Below are positions 41,621 to 49,252 of a DNA stretch of 52,792 nucleotides, in pieces. The first letter of the stretch is position 1. Each line of letters opens with the position of its first letter. A model generated the notes under the pieces. The model had not been told where the DNA came from. It saw only the letters and a list, made by a program, of their open reading frames with translations, and did not search any database. The translations under genes and the position numbers were made by a program. The stretch is from Yinghuangia elevatio (GTDB lineage Bacteria; Actinomycetota; Actinomycetes; Streptomycetales; Streptomycetaceae), in NCBI RefSeq assembly GCF_040649515.1, contig NZ_JBEZFP010000055.1:1-52792 (forward strand), read 5' to 3'.

Positions 41621-42247
41621 GTGAGCCTGTTCCGCAAGTCCACCAAGACCGACATCCCCAACGGCCTGATCGACCTCACCAAGAAGGCCGCCGTCAGCCT
41701 CGAGGGCTTCTACCGCGACGGGTCCGTGCAGCGCCTCGCCGAGCAGACCCTCGCCCTCTCCGCGAACCTCGACGACGACGGCACCGTGCCCATGTCGTTC
41801 TTCTCGTCCGCCGTCGACGCGACCGTCGACGTCCGCCTCGACAACTACGCCGGGATCGTCGACCGCGAGCACGTCAAGTGCTACTGGGGCGGCACCAACT
41901 ACGCCCCGGCGATGACCACCGTGTTCCGCGACTACTCGCTGAGCAACGCGACCGACCCGGCCCTGGTGATCTTCCAGACCGACGGCGCGCCCGGCGACCA
42001 GGCCGAAACCGAGCGCGTCCTGCGTGACCTGTCGTCGTTCCCAGTGTTCTTCGCGTTCGTCGGGTTCGGCGGCTCGATCCAGTTCCTGGAGCGCCTCGAC
42101 GACCTGACCGGCCGCCGCGTCGACAACGCGTCGTTCTTCCACGCCGCGAACCCGCGCGCCGTCACCGACGAGGCGCTGTACGACGGCCTCACCTCGGAGT
42201 TCGCGTCCTGGCTGGCCGACGCCCGCAACGCAGGCATCGTCCGCTAA
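41621..42247 (+). CDS. vWA-domain protein lacking MIDAS motif I
   Basis: A 208-residue protein from GTG (AGGAG upstream). It matches the actinomycete vWA proteins of the TerF/TerY type over its length: GFYRDGSVQRLAEQTLALS, LDNYAGIVDREHV, GGTNYAPAM (MIDAS Thr), FQTDGAP (MIDAS Asp) and the family C-terminus. In relatives a strand ending in the DxSGS loop lies before FYRDGSVQ; here the sequence passes from KKAAVSLE (residues 21-28) straight to GFYRDG. About 20-25 residues with the main metal ligands are missing in frame. Confidence 0.8.
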   Translation: MSLFRKSTKTDIPNGLIDLTKKAAVSLEGFYRDGSVQRLAEQTLALSANLDDDGTVPMSFFSSAVDATVDVRLDNYAGIVDREHVKCYWGGTNYAPAMTTVFRDYSLSNATDPALVIFQTDGAPGDQAETERVLRDLSSFPVFFAFVGFGGSIQFLERLDDLTGRRVDNASFFHAANPRAVTDEALYDGLTSEFASWLADARNAGIVR

Positions 42248-42255
42248 CCCGCAAC

Positions 42256-42286
42256 GGCCCGGCTGTCGCCCCCCGGCAGCCGGGCC
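42256..42286 (+). terminator. Hairpin after vWA gene
   Basis: A perfect 10-bp stem GGCCCGGCTG/CAGCCGGGCC with an 11-base loop, beginning nine bases after the stop at 42247. The next gene has its own start at 42306. Confidence 0.65.
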
Positions 42287-42305
42287 ACCCACCCCGGAGA
42301 CACGC

Positions 42306-42599
42306 ATGGACACCATCGCCACCACCATCTGCGGCCACAACGACTGCACCCGACGCGTCGACCAGGCCGAACACCAGCTCTGCGGCACCACACCCGGCCG
42401 GCCCGGAGGCATCGGCTGCGGCCACTGGTACTGCGACCGGCACCTCCACACCGACGTCAGCACCGTCGCGTACACCTGCGACACCTGCCGCGACCAGGCA
42501 CTCCGCCTCCCCAAGGCCGCCGCCGGACTCGCCGAGTCCCACCCCGCCGCGCTCGCTGCCGGCCTCGCCCACCTCGCCGAACACACGGAGACCCGATGA
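42306..42599 (+). CDS. Treble-clef-like zinc protein
   Basis: A 97-residue protein. The first 65 residues have ICGHNDCTR, LCGTT, GIGCGHWYCDRHLH and CDTCRD, a ring of Cys and His like a treble-clef or FYVE-type zinc site. A helical Ala/Leu-rich tail follows. It may bind DNA or protein. Function unknown. Confidence 0.65.
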   Translation: MDTIATTICGHNDCTRRVDQAEHQLCGTTPGRPGGIGCGHWYCDRHLHTDVSTVAYTCDTCRDQALRLPKAAAGLAESHPAALAAGLAHLAEHTETR

Positions 42600-42772
42600 C
42601 CTGCGACGTGTGCAACCTGCCCGACATCCACGACGGCCAAGGCGACGGCATCGGCTCGTGCGAATGCCCGCGCTGCGACTGCGGCGTGGCCTCGTGGTCG
42701 TCGCTGTGCACCTGCCCAACCGAGGACGACGCCAGCTACTGGGACCCGCAAGACGAGGAGCCCCCGCGATGA
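42596..42772 (+). CDS. 58-residue Cys-rich miniprotein
   Basis: A short gene with four-base overlaps on both sides (ATGA). Eight cysteines in the first 40 residues: CDVC, CECPRCDC and LCTC; the tail is acidic. Probably binds one or two zinc ions. Function unknown. Confidence 0.62.
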   Translation: MTCDVCNLPDIHDGQGDGIGSCECPRCDCGVASWSSLCTCPTEDDASYWDPQDEEPPR

Positions 42773-43680
42773 CCGAGCCGATCCCCGCGCACAGCCACGC
42801 AGCAGACAGCGACACGGCAGACAGCGACGTGGCGTGCGACCACGAGTGGCCGTCGGATGACGTCGCGCCGAACTACCTCTGGTGCGTCAACTGCGGCCAC
42901 CACGAACGCTTGTCGCCGGTCGTGCACCCGACCGGGAAGTGCCCCGTCCCGACCGCGAAGTGGGTGCCGCGCAGCCCGTACTTCACCCGCGACAACGTGA
43001 CGATCCTGCCCGACAGCGGACCGCCGCTTCCGAAGATCTTCGGCGAGGAAGCCGACCGGCTCGGCGACCAGCTCGACGCCGAACGCGAGGCCGCCGCCCA
43101 GGACATCCCGCCCGGCGAGAACGCGGAGGACTGTCCGTACTGCGGCAGCGACCTGCCCTACCCGTGGATCTGCAAGGGCCACCCGGCGGCGTACGCCCAG
43201 GCGATGGACCTCGCGCGAGGGCAGGAAGACGACGACCGCCTCGACGCCTTTCGCGTAGCCCTTACGCGCGGCGAACGCTGGCCGCTCGACCGGCTGACGG
43301 ACCCGATGGTTGAGGTTCTGTACGACGAGCACGCGATGCTCCGGAAGCGCAACACGGGCGACGAGATCTGGCAGGTCCAGTCAGCGGAACTGCTCAAGAT
43401 GCTCGCCGACCGGGACGTACAGCGCTCTGGCCGCGACCACCTCATCCGAGGCATCCGGATGCTCGCCGACGACCTGACCAAGCTCGAAGCGACAGTCACG
43501 CCGGACGAGATCCAGGCCGCCCTGCGCAACCTCCTCGGTCAGCACCGCGACCGCGTGCACGAGACGTCCTGCCCGGAGCACACCCGCTTCAAGGTCTGCT
43601 ACTGCGACTGCCGGACGTGCCGACCCGACGGGGTGTGCGCCTGCCCGCACTGCGGCGAGAAGCACCCGGACCAGCCGTGA
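42769..43680 (+). CDS. Hypothetical protein with three zinc-type Cys clusters
   Basis: A 303-residue protein (ATGA overlap). Cys clusters lie at about 23-42 (ACDHEW, WCVNCGHH), 123 (CPYCGSDLP, then CKGH) and the C-terminus (CPEH, CYCDCRTC, CACPHCGEKH). Between them are long charged helices. Possibly a nucleic-acid-binding scaffold. No enzymatic motif found. Confidence 0.62.
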   Translation: MTEPIPAHSHAADSDTADSDVACDHEWPSDDVAPNYLWCVNCGHHERLSPVVHPTGKCPVPTAKWVPRSPYFTRDNVTILPDSGPPLPKIFGEEADRLGDQLDAEREAAAQDIPPGENAEDCPYCGSDLPYPWICKGHPAAYAQAMDLARGQEDDDRLDAFRVALTRGERWPLDRLTDPMVEVLYDEHAMLRKRNTGDEIWQVQSAELLKMLADRDVQRSGRDHLIRGIRMLADDLTKLEATVTPDEIQAALRNLLGQHRDRVHETSCPEHTRFKVCYCDCRTCRPDGVCACPHCGEKHPDQP

Positions 43681-43883
43681 CCCACGACCACGACGACTGC
43701 CCGACCCCGACCTACGGCGCCCGGTGCACCAGCGGCGTCGTCTACGGCTACTGCGGCGCCGACGTGTGCACCGAGCCGGACTGTGTGGACATCGGGCACT
43801 GCGAATGCGCCTGCCACCACGGCCAGACGTGCGGATGCGGACACGTGTGGCCCGCCAGCGACGACACCACGGAGATGACATGA
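43677..43883 (+). CDS. Cys-rich miniprotein
   Basis: A 68-residue protein from GTG (overlap). Eleven cysteines including CGADVC, HCECACHHG and CGCGHVW. The density is like small zinc-binding or disulfide proteins; with no signal peptide, zinc is more likely. Function unknown. Confidence 0.6.
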   Translation: MTHDHDDCPTPTYGARCTSGVVYGYCGADVCTEPDCVDIGHCECACHHGQTCGCGHVWPASDDTTEMT

Positions 43884-44293
43884 CCGACAAGCCCGACGAC
43901 GCAGACAAACTCGGCGTGTACCTCCATGACCGCGTCGACTACGACGACCACTGGGGCACGTGCATCGCCACCGACGTCACCGTCGTCGCCCAGTACGCCC
44001 TCGACTGGCTCGCCGCCCACCCCGAGACCGCGTCCGCGCTGTGGCCGGACGGCGTCGAGATCTACGTCGACGGCAAGTGGGTGTCCGCCGCGTCATCCGA
44101 AGTCGTCGCCAAGATCCGGCGGCTCGAAGGCGAAGCGCGCGCCGCCCACGCCGCAGCCGACAAGCGCATCGCCGACGCCGACCAGCGGATCAAGGACCTG
44201 CAAGCCGAGTTCGCCCGGCAGCGCCGCGTCTACGAAAGCCGCATCGAACGCGCCCAAGCCGCCCTCCACCAGCCCACCCAGGAGCAGTCGTGA
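43880..44293 (+). CDS. Coiled-coil hypothetical protein
   Basis: A 137-residue protein (ATGA overlap). An alpha/beta N-terminal half (VYLHDRVDYDDHWGTCI) is followed by a long coiled coil from about residue 75 (VVAKIRRLEGEARAAHAAAD and DADQRIKDLQAEFARQRRVY). Function unknown. Confidence 0.6.
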   Translation: MTDKPDDADKLGVYLHDRVDYDDHWGTCIATDVTVVAQYALDWLAAHPETASALWPDGVEIYVDGKWVSAASSEVVAKIRRLEGEARAAHAAADKRIADADQRIKDLQAEFARQRRVYESRIERAQAALHQPTQEQS

Positions 44294-44574
44294 CCAAGCA
44301 GCCCGAGCACCGCGCCATGCCCAACCGTGGCACCGGCGGAGGGCGCATCGCGTGCAGTTGCGGCCAGTGGCGCTCCGAGTACGGCGACGCCCTCAGCAAC
44401 GAGCGCGCCGCCCACCGCGCCCACTGCGCCGAGATGGCCGCAGCGGTGAAGCCGACGGTGCTCGAACGCCTCGCCGAACCGGTCCCGCTGCACCTGTCGC
44501 GTGGGCTCTGGTACCTGATTGCGGCAGGACTCGCCCTGAGCGCGTTCAACACCGTCTGCGGGTGGGTGCTGTGA
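44290..44574 (+). CDS. Zinc-motif membrane protein
   Basis: A 94-residue protein from GTG (overlap). ACSCGQW followed by HRAHC gives a plausible zinc site, and a C-terminal transmembrane helix (WYLIAAGLALSAFNTVCGWVL) ends the protein. The tail-anchored form would hold the zinc domain in the cytoplasm. Function unknown. Confidence 0.6.
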   Translation: MTKQPEHRAMPNRGTGGGRIACSCGQWRSEYGDALSNERAAHRAHCAEMAAAVKPTVLERLAEPVPLHLSRGLWYLIAAGLALSAFNTVCGWVL

Positions 44575-45080
44575 CCCACCACCCGACCGAGGCCAACCGG
44601 TCCCACTGGTGGCTGACTGCGTGGGGCAGTTGGCGTCGGCTCCACGCCGTACCCGCCGACGAACTCACCCAGCAGCAGCACCGCGACAGCATCGACCGGG
44701 GCGACCCGATCGTCCGGTTCACCGCGTGCGGCAGCCGGATCGCGCTCGCCGTCCCCGGCATGGGATCCCGCCTCAGCCTGCGCCGCTGCGTGCCGTGCTG
44801 CCGACGTCTCGGCATCCGTGGAGGGCGAGGGACGCCCGCGAACGAGCGGAACACGCTCAGCGTCGACATCGACGTGCGCGTCCCGGACTTCAAGGCGGCG
44901 ACCGCCAACCCGTTCGAGCCGAACGTCCGCACCTGCAACGACTGCGGTCAGCCGTACGTCGCCGGATGGGCCGACATCTCGCAGTGCTTCAGCAGCCTCA
45001 CCATCGACGGCCAGACCACGCAGGCGTTCAGCGTAGCCACCAACGAGACGCACTCGCCCTGCCCGGCCAAGCCCGCCTGA
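44571..45080 (+). CDS. Hypothetical phage protein with Cys motifs
   Basis: A 169-residue protein (GTGA overlap). Aromatic start (HWWLTAWGSWRRLH), RRCVPCCRRLG in the middle and RTCNDCGQPYVAGW later. The paired CxxC motifs could form a zinc ribbon. Function unknown. Confidence 0.6.
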   Translation: MTHHPTEANRSHWWLTAWGSWRRLHAVPADELTQQQHRDSIDRGDPIVRFTACGSRIALAVPGMGSRLSLRRCVPCCRRLGIRGGRGTPANERNTLSVDIDVRVPDFKAATANPFEPNVRTCNDCGQPYVAGWADISQCFSSLTIDGQTTQAFSVATNETHSPCPAKPA

Positions 45081-45155
45081 CCTGCCCTCGGGGCTTGCCG
45101 CAGCCTCCCCGCCGCGACAAGCCCCACCGAAGCGTACGGATTACGAAAGGCCACC

Positions 45156-45305
45156 ATGTTCCGCTTCATCCTCGGCACGTTCCTCGGCGTCCTCGCCGGA
45201 ACCATCGCCACCCGGTACGTGACCGACCTGCAAGCCGGACTCATCGGATTCGGCGTCGCGCTGCTCATCTGGGTCGGCGTCAGCATCCTCGACGAACTCG
45301 CCTGA
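45156..45305 (+). CDS. 49-residue membrane protein
   Basis: A short gene from ATG 45156 (GAAAGG upstream). Two hydrophobic segments (FILGTFLGVLAGTIAT and LIGFGVALLIWVGVSIL) flank a short polar loop. Two-helix membrane microproteins are frequent in phages; function unknown. Confidence 0.6.
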   Translation: MFRFILGTFLGVLAGTIATRYVTDLQAGLIGFGVALLIWVGVSILDELA

Positions 45306-45316
45306 AAGGCCAGACC

Positions 45317-46453
45317 GTGACCCGCAAGCTCGCCGACGTCATCCCGCCCGACGAACTCGCCCAGGACATCGCCGACGGCTACATCCGCCGCCGCACCCAC
45401 CCCGGCATCTCCCTGTCGATCTACACGTACACCGAGGCGTGCACCTACGCCGAGCACTGGACCACCGCCACCCGCCTGTGCCGAGGCCTCATCGTCGACG
45501 ACAGTACGGATGAGATCGTCGCGTGGCCGTTCCCGAAGTTCTTCAACCACCACGACCACGTCAACGGCAAGCCGTTCGCCCCGCCGCTGCCCGACGAGCC
45601 GTTCGAGGTGTACGACAAGGTCGACGGATCGCTCGGCATCGTCTTCCACTACCGAGGACGCTGGCTCGTCGCCACCAAGGGATCGTTCGAGTCCGAACAG
45701 GCCAAGTGGGCGCAACGCTGGATCGACGACCACGACGCCGGGGCTTTCCTCACCCCCGGCTGGACGTACCTCACCGAGATCACGTACCCGGAAAACCGCA
45801 TCGTCGTCCGCTACGACGGACCGGGCACCCTCAGCCTCCTCGGCGTCTACGACCAGGACGGCACCGAAGTCCCCGTGACCCGCGTGTGGGACGACTGGAA
45901 CCTTGCGGGTGGCGCAGTGGTCGAGCCCTTCGCTGCCGAGTCCCTTGCCGCCGTCGTGCAGGCCGCCGCCGAAAGCCGCGACTTCCACAGTGGCCTGCCT
46001 ATGCCCGGCAACGAGGACGAAGGTTGGGTCGTGCGCTTCCAGTCCGGGCTGCGCGTCAAGGTCAAGACCGCCGAGTACGTCCGCCTCCACGGCGTCCTCT
46101 CCCGCACCAGCCCCCGCACCATCTGGGAAGCACTCGCGGCAGGAACTGACCCCGCGTCCCTCCTCGGCACCGTCCCAGACGAGTTCCGCGACTGGGTCGA
46201 GAAGACCGCCGCCGACCTCCAGGGCGCGCACGCGCGATGGGTCTACGGCGCCCACGCCGATTACGCGGCGTTCGCCGACTTCACCGGCGACCGGAAGACG
46301 TTCGCGCACCACGCGCAGTCCAGCCCATACCGGGCCGCCCTGTTCCGGCTCCTCGACGGACGCGACATCACCGAGCTCGCATGGCGGGCAGTCAAGCCCG
46401 AGCCCGCGCTGATCGACACCGTGCCCAGCCCGTGGACGCCCGGCGAGGGATGA
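45317..46453 (+). CDS. T4 Rnl1-type RNA ligase
   Basis: A 378-residue protein from GTG 45317. The adenylated Lys is K101 in YDKVDGSLG (motif I); CRGLIVDD precedes it, TKGSFESEQAKWAQ resembles T4 RnlA after motif I, and RVKVKTAEY is motif V. The enzyme would join RNA ends using ATP. In T4 this repairs tRNA cut by host anticodon nucleases; tRNA genes at 52 kb in the same prophage fit that role. Confidence 0.9.
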   Translation: MTRKLADVIPPDELAQDIADGYIRRRTHPGISLSIYTYTEACTYAEHWTTATRLCRGLIVDDSTDEIVAWPFPKFFNHHDHVNGKPFAPPLPDEPFEVYDKVDGSLGIVFHYRGRWLVATKGSFESEQAKWAQRWIDDHDAGAFLTPGWTYLTEITYPENRIVVRYDGPGTLSLLGVYDQDGTEVPVTRVWDDWNLAGGAVVEPFAAESLAAVVQAAAESRDFHSGLPMPGNEDEGWVVRFQSGLRVKVKTAEYVRLHGVLSRTSPRTIWEALAAGTDPASLLGTVPDEFRDWVEKTAADLQGAHARWVYGAHADYAAFADFTGDRKTFAHHAQSSPYRAALFRLLDGRDITELAWRAVKPEPALIDTVPSPWTPGEG

Positions 46454-46461
46454 CATGCGAA

Positions 46462-46487
46462 GGGCCCGCCGCGCCAACGACGGGCCC
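46462..46487 (+). terminator. Hairpin after RNA ligase gene
   Basis: Perfect 7-bp arms GGGCCCG/CGGGCCC, 12-base loop, nine bases after the ligase stop. Typical of the short GC hairpins that punctuate this prophage. Confidence 0.6.
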
Positions 46488-46550
46488 CGGAGGAACGCAC
46501 AGCCCGGGTCAGGAGCCGCAACCAGCGTAGCCCCGCCGCGAGGAGCCACC

Positions 46551-47312
46551 GTGCACACCGACGACACGCCTGTATGCCCGCGACACACCAGCCGCCACGG
46601 CACCCCCGTCTGGTGCACCCCCTGCACCGACCAGATCCGCACCGCCCTCGTGGAACTCCCCGCACTCCACGCCGAACTCGACCAGATGTACGGCACCACA
46701 CCCCGCCGCGCCGACCGCCGAGCCACCGGCAACCCCCCGCCCATGCCACGCCGCGAATTCGGACTCGCCGACGAAATCGCACGCGCCCTCGACTCGTGGG
46801 CACGCCTGTGGGCCGACCACCTCTCGGAGAACCCGCCCGAGAAATGGAACCCGCTCAACGACCCCGTCGACATCAGCGCAAAGCCCATCGGCCTCTACAC
46901 CAACCGCGCCGAACTCGTCTGGGAACGCCTCCAGCAAGCCCGCGCCTACCACGACCTCCACCACCGCAGCGCACCCCGACCCGTCCTGCGCCCCCGCATC
47001 GCAGCCCGCTACCTCAACGCCCACCGCACCAACATCGACATCCTCGCCACACCCGGAGCCCGGCCCCTCGGCGAACACCTCCAAAGCCTGTGGAGCACGG
47101 CCCGCAACGCCGTCCCCGCCAACCAGCCGCAGAAGCCCAAGACCACACACCGGCGCTGCACCGGCGTCTGCGAAGGCTGCGACAGCGCCAGCCTCTACCG
47201 CACCAGCGACGACGCGCTCATCCACTGCTGGCAGTGCCCGCGGACCATGACCGAGGACGAGTACCGGGCGTACGCGCAGAGGGTCAAGGCCGTGTACTCC
47301 GGGGCGGCGTAG
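46551..47312 (+). CDS. Hypothetical phage protein with N- and C-terminal zinc motifs
   Basis: A 253-residue protein. I chose GTG 46551 (GAGGAG upstream) over ATG 46455, which falls in the terminator. The N-terminus has CPRHTSRHG and CTPCTD; the C-terminus has CTGVCEGCDS and CWQCPRTMTEDEY. The middle is helical. The fixed zinc pairs at both ends suggest nucleic-acid binding. Ends against the convergent repressor gene. Confidence 0.65.
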   Translation: MHTDDTPVCPRHTSRHGTPVWCTPCTDQIRTALVELPALHAELDQMYGTTPRRADRRATGNPPPMPRREFGLADEIARALDSWARLWADHLSENPPEKWNPLNDPVDISAKPIGLYTNRAELVWERLQQARAYHDLHHRSAPRPVLRPRIAARYLNAHRTNIDILATPGARPLGEHLQSLWSTARNAVPANQPQKPKTTHRRCTGVCEGCDSASLYRTSDDALIHCWQCPRTMTEDEYRAYAQRVKAVYSGAA

Positions 47313-47495
47313 CTACTCGGCGTCCGGCCGGCGGGGCGGCTGGGCGTCGGGCCGGCGGACGAACCACTCCATGAAGCGCCGGACTTCGGCGGATCGGTCG
47401 CTGCCGAGGGATCGGCACGCCTGGTCGAAGTCGGCGATGAGGTCGTCGTCGATGCCGCGGACGACGCGCTGCTTGTGCTTGTGAGCGTTGGCCAT
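47313..47495 (-). CDS. Ribbon-helix-helix DNA-binding protein
   Basis: A 60-residue protein from ATG 47495. A basic start (AHKHKQRVVRGIDDDLIADF) forms the ribbon and first helix; RSAEVRRFMEWFVRR is the second helix. This is the Arc/MetJ-type fold of small repressors and antitoxins. It is the only leftward gene in the second half of the prophage and is divergent from the gene at 47583, with two identical palindromes between them, so it is probably autoregulated. No toxin gene adjoins it. Confidence 0.75.
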   Translation of the reverse strand: MANAHKHKQRVVRGIDDDLIADFDQACRSLGSDRSAEVRRFMEWFVRRPDAQPPRRPDAE

Positions 47496-47511
47496 GAAAA
47501 GAATCATGACA

Positions 47512-47563
47512 GGTGGCTTGCCACCCGTCTAGAGGCATGTCATATTGGAGGTGGCAAGCCACC
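47512..47563. promoter_or_regulatory. Paired 14-bp palindromic operators and divergent promoter
   Basis: GGTGGC-TT-GCCACC (47512-47525) and its exact complement form GGTGGC-AA-GCCACC (47550-47563), centres 38 bp apart. A rightward promoter is plausible: TTGCCA (47518) and CATATT (47541), 17-base spacing, with operator one over the -35. A short CATGACA/TGTCAT pair also flanks the centre. Confidence 0.65.
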
Positions 47564-47582
47564 CCGGATCAGGGAGAACGCC

Positions 47583-48245
47583 ATGAACTACACACTCCGC
47601 AGCATCGAGATCGTCCGCGACGGCGACGGCATGACGTACGACGTCCTGGAGGACGGCGAGCACCGCGGCTGCGTCATCGACGAGCGCCACGCCGGCCTCG
47701 CCCGCGGCGGCTGGGCCGCATGGACACCGCGCAACCCCGGCAACGGCCGCCGCGACGGCGTCGTGGGGTTCTACGCCACCGCCGAGGAGGCCGCCGACGC
47801 CATCCTCGACACCTGGCCCGCCCCCGCCGGACCCAAGGGTGAGACCGAGCCCCGCGCCCAGTGGCGCGCGATCCACCTGCGCGCCCTGCCTGCCGGTCGC
47901 CGCCGCGCGGTCGCCGCGCACGCCGCGCGCCTGCACACCGAGGGTGGCCGCACGCCCGCGAGCTGCTGGAAGGCGGCGATCGACGCCGACTGGAGCGCGC
48001 AGCTCGACGCGTCGCCGGTCCCCAGCGAGGACGAGTTCGTGCGCTGCGTCTCGGTGCTGGGCGGCGACGTCCACGACGCGCCGCGCGAACAGGCCGGCGA
48101 CCCGCACATGCTGCCGATCTGCCGGACCGGCGACATGACGAACCGCGGCACCCGCTACCGCGAGACCGGCGGCGAACTCACGTGCCAGCACTGCATCGCG
48201 CAGCGCGACCGCCGCGCGGAGCGTCGTGCCCGCCGCGCCGCATAG
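47583..48245 (+). CDS. Hypothetical protein under RHH control
   Basis: A 220-residue protein from ATG 47583 (AGGGAG upstream). The first 85 residues form an alpha/beta domain (YTLRSIEIVRDGDGMTYDV, GFYATAEEAADAIL); the second part is basic and helical and ends in TCQHCIAQRDRRAERRARRAA. Expression is probably controlled by the divergent RHH protein. No family recognised. Confidence 0.65.
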   Translation: MNYTLRSIEIVRDGDGMTYDVLEDGEHRGCVIDERHAGLARGGWAAWTPRNPGNGRRDGVVGFYATAEEAADAILDTWPAPAGPKGETEPRAQWRAIHLRALPAGRRRAVAAHAARLHTEGGRTPASCWKAAIDADWSAQLDASPVPSEDEFVRCVSVLGGDVHDAPREQAGDPHMLPICRTGDMTNRGTRYRETGGELTCQHCIAQRDRRAERRARRAA

Positions 48246-48387
48246 GACGGTCGCGGAACGGCTGTTGGAGCCGATGCGCCGAAGGGATCGAACTCCCCGA
48301 CGGCGCGCGCCCGGGGCGCGCCCCATGGCCCCCAGGCCTCCCCGCTGGGGGGCGTGGAGTGCGCCGGGACCGCGCGATCATGGACCC

Positions 48388-48645
48388 ATGACCGACGGCC
48401 TCCGCCCCGCACCCCGCGGCAAGCTCGGCGCACCAGTCCACCGACAGGAACTGGTCGCCGAGTCCGTCATGGCGCGCATCGACGGGGTGTGGGTGCCGGC
48501 CGACATCATCGCCCAGCGGCAGACACGGCCGGACGCGCCGTGGGAGGTGTGCCTGCAGTACACGCCGCGGCGAGGGAGCAACTGCCTCGGCTGGTTCGTG
48601 GCGGACCCGCAGTACCTGCGCGAGGACGAGCCTGGCAGCGACTGA
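48388..48645 (+). CDS. Hypothetical phage protein
   Basis: An 85-residue protein from ATG 48388. Strands such as GVWVPADIIAQRQTRP and WEVCLQYTPRRGSNCLGWF suggest a small beta domain. It is preceded by 140 bases of GC-rich DNA in which I see no clear promoter. Function unknown. Confidence 0.55.
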   Translation: MTDGLRPAPRGKLGAPVHRQELVAESVMARIDGVWVPADIIAQRQTRPDAPWEVCLQYTPRRGSNCLGWFVADPQYLREDEPGSD

Positions 48646-48694
48646 AGCGACCGTTCCCCGGACGCGTGTCGCACCGGCAGCGCATCCTGAGGGC

Positions 48695-48973
48695 ATGGCC
48701 GGCGACCTCCCGCTCATCGACGCCCTCATCGACGGCATGCCCCGGCGCGCCGAACTGATCTGCTACGTCGACACGGCGGACGGGCGGAAGGGCCGGATCT
48801 GCTGGTACGAGCGGGTCGGCGACAGCGACCCCGAACCGGTCACCGTCACCCTGCCCGAGGTGCTGCTCATCGACGTGCCCGGTGTGGACTACGGGGACGT
48901 GCCGGTCATCGAGGCGGAGGCCCGGCGCACGGGGCGGGTGGCCACGGGGTGGGACTGGCGGCGGACAGGGTGA
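48695..48973 (+). CDS. Hypothetical phage protein
   Basis: A 92-residue acidic protein. ELICYVDTADGRKGRICWYERVG forms a strand pair, followed by VTVTLPEVLLIDVPGVD. Related in style to the preceding gene, which also handles one or two Cys in strands. Function unknown. Confidence 0.58.
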   Translation: MAGDLPLIDALIDGMPRRAELICYVDTADGRKGRICWYERVGDSDPEPVTVTLPEVLLIDVPGVDYGDVPVIEAEARRTGRVATGWDWRRTG

Positions 48974-49000
48974 TCCTTTGGGGCGACTTTGGGGAAGGGC

Positions 49001-49030
49001 TTGCAACTATGACTCACGTGAGGCATAGTT
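49001..49030 (+). promoter_or_regulatory. Promoter with 26-base operator palindrome
   Basis: -35 TTGCAA (49001-49006) and -10 CATAGT (49024-49029) at 17-base spacing. A near-perfect palindrome spans 49005-49030: AACTATG and CATAGTT arms around CTCACGTGAG, one mismatched pair. It covers the spacer and -10, so a bound repressor would block transcription of the two genes at 49076 and 49252. Confidence 0.7.
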
Positions 49031-49075
49031 AGTGGTGTCAGCAAGGCCCGGCACCACAACCCCGAGGAGCCCGCC

Positions 49076-49252
49076 ATGTTCACCCAGACCGACCTCCGCA
49101 ACCAGGTCATCACCGCCACCGACGCCAGCGAAGGCACCTACGACGTCGACGCCATCGTCGAAGAGATCCAGGACACCTACGGCACCGTCGACGTCGACAC
49201 CCTCGACCACCACGAGTTCTGGGACATCGTCTTCAAGCACGTGACCGCCTGA
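49076..49252 (+). CDS. 58-residue acidic protein
   Basis: A short gene from ATG 49076 (GAGGAG upstream), downstream of a clear promoter. Acidic helical protein (TYDVDAIVEEIQDTYGTVD, HHEFWDIVFKHVTA). Overlaps the HTH gene by TGATG. Small acidic proteins next to HTH genes can be antitoxins or DNA mimics; inference only. Confidence 0.62.
   Translation: MFTQTDLRNQVITATDASEGTYDVDAIVEEIQDTYGTVDVDTLDHHEFWDIVFKHVTA

Noticed and set aside
47313..47495. Calling the RHH protein an antitoxin of a toxin-antitoxin pair
   Set aside because: No small toxin-like gene is adjacent in the same direction; the neighbour is divergent and 220 residues long, so autoregulated repressor is the safer call.
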